From Devosiaceae bacterium (GTDB lineage: Bacteria; Pseudomonadota; Alphaproteobacteria; Rhizobiales; Devosiaceae), in assembly GCA_021648585.1 (NCBI GenBank), contig JAKISM010000089.1, forward strand, positions 1-9,881: DNA of 9,881 bases, written 5' to 3'. The notes beneath the pieces were generated by a model. The model made no database searches, was not told where the DNA came from, and saw only the letters and a list, made by a program, of their open reading frames with translations. Within the stretch, counting starts at the first letter, position 1. Each line of letters opens with the position of its first letter. A program made the translations under genes and the position numbers. Of the stretch, positions 6,449-9,881 are shown one piece after another.

Positions 6449-7300
6449 CTATGGTCTTAATTCAATCGGAACAGGTGGTTTTTCTTTTACCAGCAAAATT
6501 GATATACGTTGATTAGAGGCCAAATAAGGATCATTAGGGAAAAACGGCTCAGCATCTCCTTTTCCAACAACCGAATAAATTCTATCTGATGAAAGCCCAA
6601 ATTCTTCTAAAATTGCCCGAACAGAATTTGCTCTATCAGAAGAAAGCTCCCAGCGTCCATAACGTGGATTTGTATATTTTATACCTGCCGCCGTGTGCCC
6701 GCTTATGCGAATTTGATTTGGCATTTGTTCAAGCATTGGTGCCATCGCAGCAATCGCCTTACGTGTTCTTTCAAAGGGATATTTTGACCCTTCGGGAAAC
6801 ATTGCCCGAGCTTGTTGGTCACTAATAATAATGTTCACACCCTCTTCGGTATCCTCAACAATCAGATTATCTGAAATATAGGTTATGTCTGGCATATCTT
6901 GCCAAGCTTGTTTTAGTGATTCAGCGGCTAGCGAAAACTGATCTGCGGCTTCAACTTCATTTTTTTCAACATCAAAAGTATTTGCTTGCGGCCCTTGCTG
7001 CGAAAATTGATCATTCTCTACTGGAGAATAATCAGAATCTGATTCAACTTGTTTATCTGAAACCTGCTTTAAGAATTCACGCTCTGGATTGCCATCTATT
7101 TCAATTACCCCTGATTTCTTGTTTACAGCCAATATTCCAAACGCATCACGCATCGAGCCAGCAACAACTTGTAGCTTTTCTTGATCTTGAATTGAAAACG
7201 AAATGATAAGCACAAAAAAGCACACAAGAATGGACATTAGGTCAGCAAAAGTTACTAACCATTCTGGAATTCCTGCATCTACTGGTTTTTTACGTGCCAT
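6449..7300 (-). CDS. motB: MotB-type stator protein with OmpA peptidoglycan-binding domain
   Basis: This is the B subunit of an ion-driven stator, 283 residues. A short cytoplasmic tail leads into one membrane helix with the family motif PEWLVTFADLMSILVCFFV; D20 is the ion-binding aspartate. An acidic, Gln/Glu/Asp-rich linker follows (about 64-125), then DNLIVEDTEEGVNIII, MFPEGSKYPFERTR and an OmpA-like domain (about 150-270) with ISGHTAAG, WELSSDRANSVRAIL and NQRISILLV. The usual Asp of GHTD is Ala204, while the partner Arg223 in SSDRAN is kept. ATG 7298-7300 has a weak GGAAAAG site. It starts 21 bases after motA on the same strand, so the two are co-transcribed. No rod, hook, filament or switch gene is visible. 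Stop 6449-6451 is followed by no clear terminator. TolR/ExbD homologues lack this OmpA domain, so they are excluded. Confidence 0.92.
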   Translation of the reverse strand: MARKKPVDAGIPEWLVTFADLMSILVCFFVLIISFSIQDQEKLQVVAGSMRDAFGILAVNKKSGVIEIDGNPEREFLKQVSDKQVESDSDYSPVENDQFSQQGPQANTFDVEKNEVEAADQFSLAAESLKQAWQDMPDITYISDNLIVEDTEEGVNIIISDQQARAMFPEGSKYPFERTRKAIAAMAPMLEQMPNQIRISGHTAAGIKYTNPRYGRWELSSDRANSVRAILEEFGLSSDRIYSVVGKGDAEPFFPNDPYLASNQRISILLVKEKPPVPIELRP

Positions 7301-7321
7301 GTCTTTTCCAAACGCTAGCTT

Positions 7322-8092
7322 TTACGCAGCTTCTGCCAATTCTTCATTTGCTTGGCCTTCAGGTAAATATGCTGTTAGCATTTCACGGATAAGTGCTGGG
7401 CTTTTGCCGTCTCGAACTGACATAATACCATCAATTATTAAAGTCTGGTTGACCTCTTCAGTATCAAATTTTGATGTGAGTTTATCGGCAATAGGCAGGC
7501 AAACTAGGTTTGCCAAAACCGCACCATAAAGCGTGGTAAGCAAAGCAACCGCCATCGCAGGGCCAATCGCTCCGGGATCATCCATATTGGCTAATAATTG
7601 CACCAAACCAACAAGCGTTCCAATCATTCCAAAGGCTGGAGCTGCATCTCCAAGTGATTTGAAAACACGTTGCCCCTCTTGAAGGCGAGTTAATAATTGA
7701 TCACGTGCCAATTCCATCGATTCACGAATAAATGCGCTATCATATCCATCAGCAATAAATTGCGCACCTTTTTGCAAGTTTTCATCATCTAATTCAATGC
7801 TCTCAAGACCCAAAGGACCCGAACGACGAACAACATCACCCATCTCAGCAATATTATCTATCAATTCACGTGGATCTACTTTTTTATGCACAAAAGCCAC
7901 CTTGCCACCGATCTTAAATGCACTAAGCACCCCAGAAAGTGGAAAGCGTACTAAAGTAACAGCTAGGCCACCGCCAAACACAATTAACACAGATGGCCCA
8001 TCAACAAATTGTGAAAAAGAGCCGCCCATTAGAATAGCAATAGTTATAAATCCTGCACCTGCAATAATGCCTATAATCGTAGCTAGATCCAT
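7322..8092 (-). CDS. motA: PomA/MotA-type stator channel subunit
   Basis: The 256-residue protein is the A subunit of the stator, with four membrane spans (about 5-25, 33-50, 148-168, 177-200) and a cytoplasmic loop between spans 2 and 3. It begins MDLATIIGI and carries VD31GPS, GDAAPAFGMIGTLVGLVQLL and NMDDPGAIGPAMAVALLTTL, all of which match the sodium-driven Vibrio PomA as I remember it. The threonines facing the ion path there (T158, T185/T186) correspond to T159 and T186/T187 here. It is the short PomA-like form, not the longer MotA of many flagellated rhizobia. ATG 8090-8092 has AAGGGG eight bases upstream. With motB it forms a two-gene unit divergent from the beta-barrel gene. Sodium use is an inference from residues only. 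Confidence 0.94.
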   Translation of the reverse strand: MDLATIIGIIAGAGFITIAILMGGSFSQFVDGPSVLIVFGGGLAVTLVRFPLSGVLSAFKIGGKVAFVHKKVDPRELIDNIAEMGDVVRRSGPLGLESIELDDENLQKGAQFIADGYDSAFIRESMELARDQLLTRLQEGQRVFKSLGDAAPAFGMIGTLVGLVQLLANMDDPGAIGPAMAVALLTTLYGAVLANLVCLPIADKLTSKFDTEEVNQTLIIDGIMSVRDGKSPALIREMLTAYLPEGQANEELAEAA

Positions 8093-8157
8093 CGCAATAG
8101 CCCCTTACCAAAAAAGAAAATAATTGCGCCTATAATGGCAAAATAGGAATAATGCGC

Positions 8158-8169
8158 TGTTAAGTAACA
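8158..8169. repeat. Dyad TGTTA-AG-TAACA in the motA upstream region
   Basis: A perfect 5-base inverted repeat with a 2-base centre; its left part TGTTAAG recurs in the same orientation at 8221-8227. Position between two divergent genes suggests a regulator site, but the arms are short and AT-rich so chance is possible. Confidence 0.3.
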
Positions 8170-8265
8170 AGGTTAATTATTTGCAACTTTTTTATAGTAA
8201 AAACCAATAAATTTAGGAATTGTTAAGCATAAAGACAGCTTAATGACTAGAATTATAACAATTTT

Positions 8266-8276
8266 GCGAAATTCGC
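8266..8276. repeat. Palindrome GCGAA-A-TTCGC in the leader of the beta-barrel gene
   Basis: An 11-base perfect palindrome followed directly by five T, ending 21 bases before the ATG. The one-base centre makes a tight RNA hairpin unlikely, so protein binding is the simpler reading. If transcribed, a 3-base stem with AAATT loop is too weak to be a terminator. Confidence 0.3.
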
Positions 8277-8297
8277 TTTTTAGAGCTGGCTAAAAAA

Positions 8298-9746
8298 ATG
8301 GCAACTAACTTATGCAAAAAATATATTAGCGTTTTAATGCTAACTTTAAGCATAGGAATAATCCCAGCTTTTGGTGCTGATTTTAACTATGGCGGCGATG
8401 GTTCCGCAAGTAATAATCTAGATCTATTGCGAGGCTCATATGAAACTGGATGCTATTATCCTGCGATTTGCGGAGGCCTATTAGTTGAAGGTGAAATAGA
8501 TGGTTCTCCCTCTCTAAAGAGTGAAACACAAGCAGTACCTCATATTCATCAAAAAAACCCCCCTCAAGCAAATATAATGCTTAAGCAAAAACAAGACCCA
8601 CTTGCTCTTATTCCACTTGAAAACAACCTAATAAATCATCAAACAAATATATTTGCACCAAACACTGTTTTTGACTGGTCTGTTTCATTAAGAGGCGCAT
8701 ATCGTAAAGATTATAATGGTGAACGGTTTGAAACTATTCTTACGCCCAATATCACCGTCACTCATAGAAATAAAAATGCTATATATAATTTAGGGGCTCA
8801 AGCTAGTCTTGCTAAAGCAAGCGATAGTGATTTTAGCATAAGAAATGCCAGCACTGAATTTAGCTCCATTTTGAGAATTGATAAAGAAACTTCTCTTTCA
8901 TATGGTGCTAATGCGCAAATTTCACAAGAAGATGTGAACTCCCTAAGCCTAAACAATAATATTGTTTCCACCCCTGCAATATTAAACCTAAATGCAAATG
9001 CAGCAATTTTAAGAGAATTTGGCAGGTTAACAGGAGAGTTACGCTTAGGTTATGGTCGTGATTTATATTCTAACACTGGCTTGGCTGGTGGATTATGGCA
9101 AGATAATAGCGCCAGAAATCGTAATTCCTATAGTGCTGGGTTGCGCTTAACCCAAGAAATCACCCCAATTATTAATGCCTATATTGATTTAGAGGCCACT
9201 AGAAATATTTTTGATACAACATCAACTATAGGGCTAGCCACCACGCAAAATAATTGGGCATTAAATGGGCGCGCAGGACTTAGCGGTAATTGGAGTGATG
9301 TTATTTTAGCTGATATTTCAGCAGGTTATGCACTTCGTCAATTTGATAGTACAAGCCTTGCTGATAGCCCAGCAATTACAATAGATGCTAATTTAACTTA
9401 TAGAAATAATAATGGGCTTGATCTATCAGCAAATTTTGCTAGCGATATTACAACACCTGATCCAAGTAGTGGCGCATCATTAAGAGTTGGCTATTTGCTT
9501 AGCGCTTCGGCATCTTATCAAATTAATGATTGGCTAAGGGCAAGAGCTAGTGCTGGTGGTAATTGGGCAAGTTTTGTCGGATCATCTGATATTGAAAGAA
9601 GCTATTTTGCTGGTGTTGGTGTTGATTACAACTTTAATCGCCACGTTAGCTTAAGCTCCGATTATACCTATAATATCTCAAACAATAGCGCCACAACAGA
9701 GCGTGATAGCCACAGGTTTGAGTTAGGTCTCACCTACTCACGCTAA
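8298..9746 (+). CDS. Outer-membrane beta-barrel protein
   Basis: The 482-residue exported protein has no enzyme motif. Residues 1-26 are a signal peptide (lysines at 7-8, hydrophobic VLMLTLSIGIIPAFG), probably cleaved after AFG. A non-barrel N-terminal part of about 100 residues includes DLLRGSYETG and two cysteines (CYYPAIC), and a Gln/Pro-rich linker. From about residue 118 the chain is a run of alternating polar/hydrophobic strands with aromatic ends and short Asn/Ser/Asp turns, such as FDWSVSLRGAYRKDYNG, LTGELRLGYGRDLYSN, ADISAGYALRQFDS and RFELGLTYSR. That is the pattern of the 'beta-barrel porin 2' (BBP2-like) group of rhizobial proteins; family placement is by pattern only. The last residue is Arg after YS, not the usual terminal Phe. 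ATG 8298 has a poor ribosome binding site; ATG at residue 14 would spoil the signal peptide. Pore, adhesin or structural role is unknown. Confidence 0.85.
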   Translation: MATNLCKKYISVLMLTLSIGIIPAFGADFNYGGDGSASNNLDLLRGSYETGCYYPAICGGLLVEGEIDGSPSLKSETQAVPHIHQKNPPQANIMLKQKQDPLALIPLENNLINHQTNIFAPNTVFDWSVSLRGAYRKDYNGERFETILTPNITVTHRNKNAIYNLGAQASLAKASDSDFSIRNASTEFSSILRIDKETSLSYGANAQISQEDVNSLSLNNNIVSTPAILNLNANAAILREFGRLTGELRLGYGRDLYSNTGLAGGLWQDNSARNRNSYSAGLRLTQEITPIINAYIDLEATRNIFDTTSTIGLATTQNNWALNGRAGLSGNWSDVILADISAGYALRQFDSTSLADSPAITIDANLTYRNNNGLDLSANFASDITTPDPSSGASLRVGYLLSASASYQINDWLRARASAGGNWASFVGSSDIERSYFAGVGVDYNFNRHVSLSSDYTYNISNNSATTERDSHRFELGLTYSR

Positions 9747-9747
9747 T

Positions 9748-9881
9748 CTATAATAATATAGAAAGCTCTTTTCTAAATTCTTCTGAAAGCTCTTCCCTAT
9801 CAAGCGCATAGGCAACATTAGCACTTAAAAAGCCAATTTTTGAGCCGCAATCAAACGTGCGCCCCTTAAATTTCACTCCAG
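9748..9881 (-). CDS. galU: UTP-glucose-1-phosphate uridylyltransferase, C-terminal end (partial)
   Basis: Only the last 43 codons and TAG stop (9748-9750) are in the window. The peptide contains KGRTFDCGSKIGFLSANVAY and then ALDREELSEEF, matching the conserved C-terminal block of GalU (the [YF]DCG.K.G.. motif, then a helical tail). GalU makes UDP-glucose from UTP and glucose 1-phosphate for envelope polysaccharides and trehalose. The gene runs tail to tail with the beta-barrel gene, with one base between the stop codons. Assignment rests on this short block; a related nucleotidyltransferase is possible. Confidence 0.8.
   Translation of the reverse strand, partial: GVKFKGRTFDCGSKIGFLSANVAYALDREELSEEFRKELSILL

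Larger units (their letters stand above)
8093..8297. promoter_or_regulatory. Divergent intergenic region between motA and the beta-barrel gene
   Basis: No gene is visible in these 205 bases. They should hold promoters in both directions. A weak plus-strand candidate is AAGACA (8232-8237) and TATAAC (8254-8259), 16 bases apart, upstream of the beta-barrel gene. The region also holds the dyad TGTTA-AG-TAACA (8158-8169), a second TGTTAAG (8221-8227), and the palindrome GCGAA-A-TTCGC (8266-8276) followed by TTTTT. I could not find a convincing minus-strand promoter for motA. Confidence 0.45.

Noticed and set aside
7203..7529. Plus-strand frame spanning the motA-motB junction
   Set aside because: It is antisense to two well-supported genes and lacks a ribosome binding site or domain.
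6449..8092. The pair as TolQ/TolR or ExbB/ExbD
   Set aside because: The A subunit matches PomA from its first residues and the B subunit has a full OmpA-type domain, which TolR and ExbD lack.
8160..8176. Possible CtrA site (TTAA...TTAA) upstream of motA
   Set aside because: The two TTAA half-sites are 9 bases apart, not the 7 of the CtrA consensus. A similar pair near 911-930 also has 9.
9748..9800. Direct repeat GAAAGCTCTT at 9761-9770 and 9785-9794
   Set aside because: It falls within the galU coding sequence and reflects two similar Glu-Leu-Ser codon runs (EELS and KELS).
1..9881. Mobile element, CRISPR, tRNA or rRNA
   Set aside because: No transposase or integrase motif, no spaced direct repeats, and no cloverleaf or conserved rRNA segment was seen on either strand.

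Overview
The window reads as a gene-dense, clearly AT-rich stretch of an alphaproteobacterial chromosome. That placement is an inference from protein content: a QmcA-type SPFH protein, an alphaproteobacterial-looking MotB, a beta-barrel protein with an 'LRGS' N-terminus like those of Hyphomicrobiales, and a GalU tail. I cannot assign a genus. I see no rRNA, tRNA, CRISPR array, insertion sequence or phage gene.

Layout from left to right. (1) 1-868, minus strand: a QmcA/stomatin-like SPFH membrane protein cut by the left edge. (2) 869-1096: a divergent intergenic region with a dyad at 951-971. (3) 1097-2683, plus strand: a secreted 5'-nucleotidase that resembles animal ecto-5'-nucleotidase (CD73), closed by a very clear intrinsic terminator at 2702-2745. 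(4) 2765-3232, plus strand: a small MarR-type winged-helix protein meeting modC tail to tail with one base between stop codons. (5) 6348 down to 3234, minus strand: an apparent four-gene operon eda-modA-modB-modC, with every junction overlapping. It encodes KDPG aldolase (Entner-Doudoroff pathway) and a complete molybdate ABC importer (periplasmic binding protein, permease, ATPase with a TOBE/mop tail). (6) 8092 down to 6449, minus strand: a motA-motB stator pair with sodium-type (PomA-like) sequence features and no other flagellar gene in view. (7) 8298-9746, plus strand: a 482-residue outer-membrane beta-barrel protein divergent from motA. (8) 9748-9881, minus strand: the C-terminal end of a GalU-like UTP-glucose-1-phosphate uridylyltransferase, cut by the right edge and again tail to tail with one base between stop codons.

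Working together: ModA captures molybdate in the periplasm, ModB carries it across the inner membrane and ModC powers the step. Eda is translated just ahead of them although it belongs to sugar-acid catabolism. MotA and MotB should form one ion-driven stator unit anchored to peptidoglycan. The nucleotidase, the stator and the beta-barrel protein are all envelope or exported functions. Most of the window is conventional. The points that deserve a second look are the CD73-like character of the nucleotidase, the coupling of eda to modABC with a likely TTG start for modA, the sodium-type stator whose MotB lacks the usual GHTD aspartate, and the dyads in the short intergenic regions. I found no convincing sign of an entirely new system.
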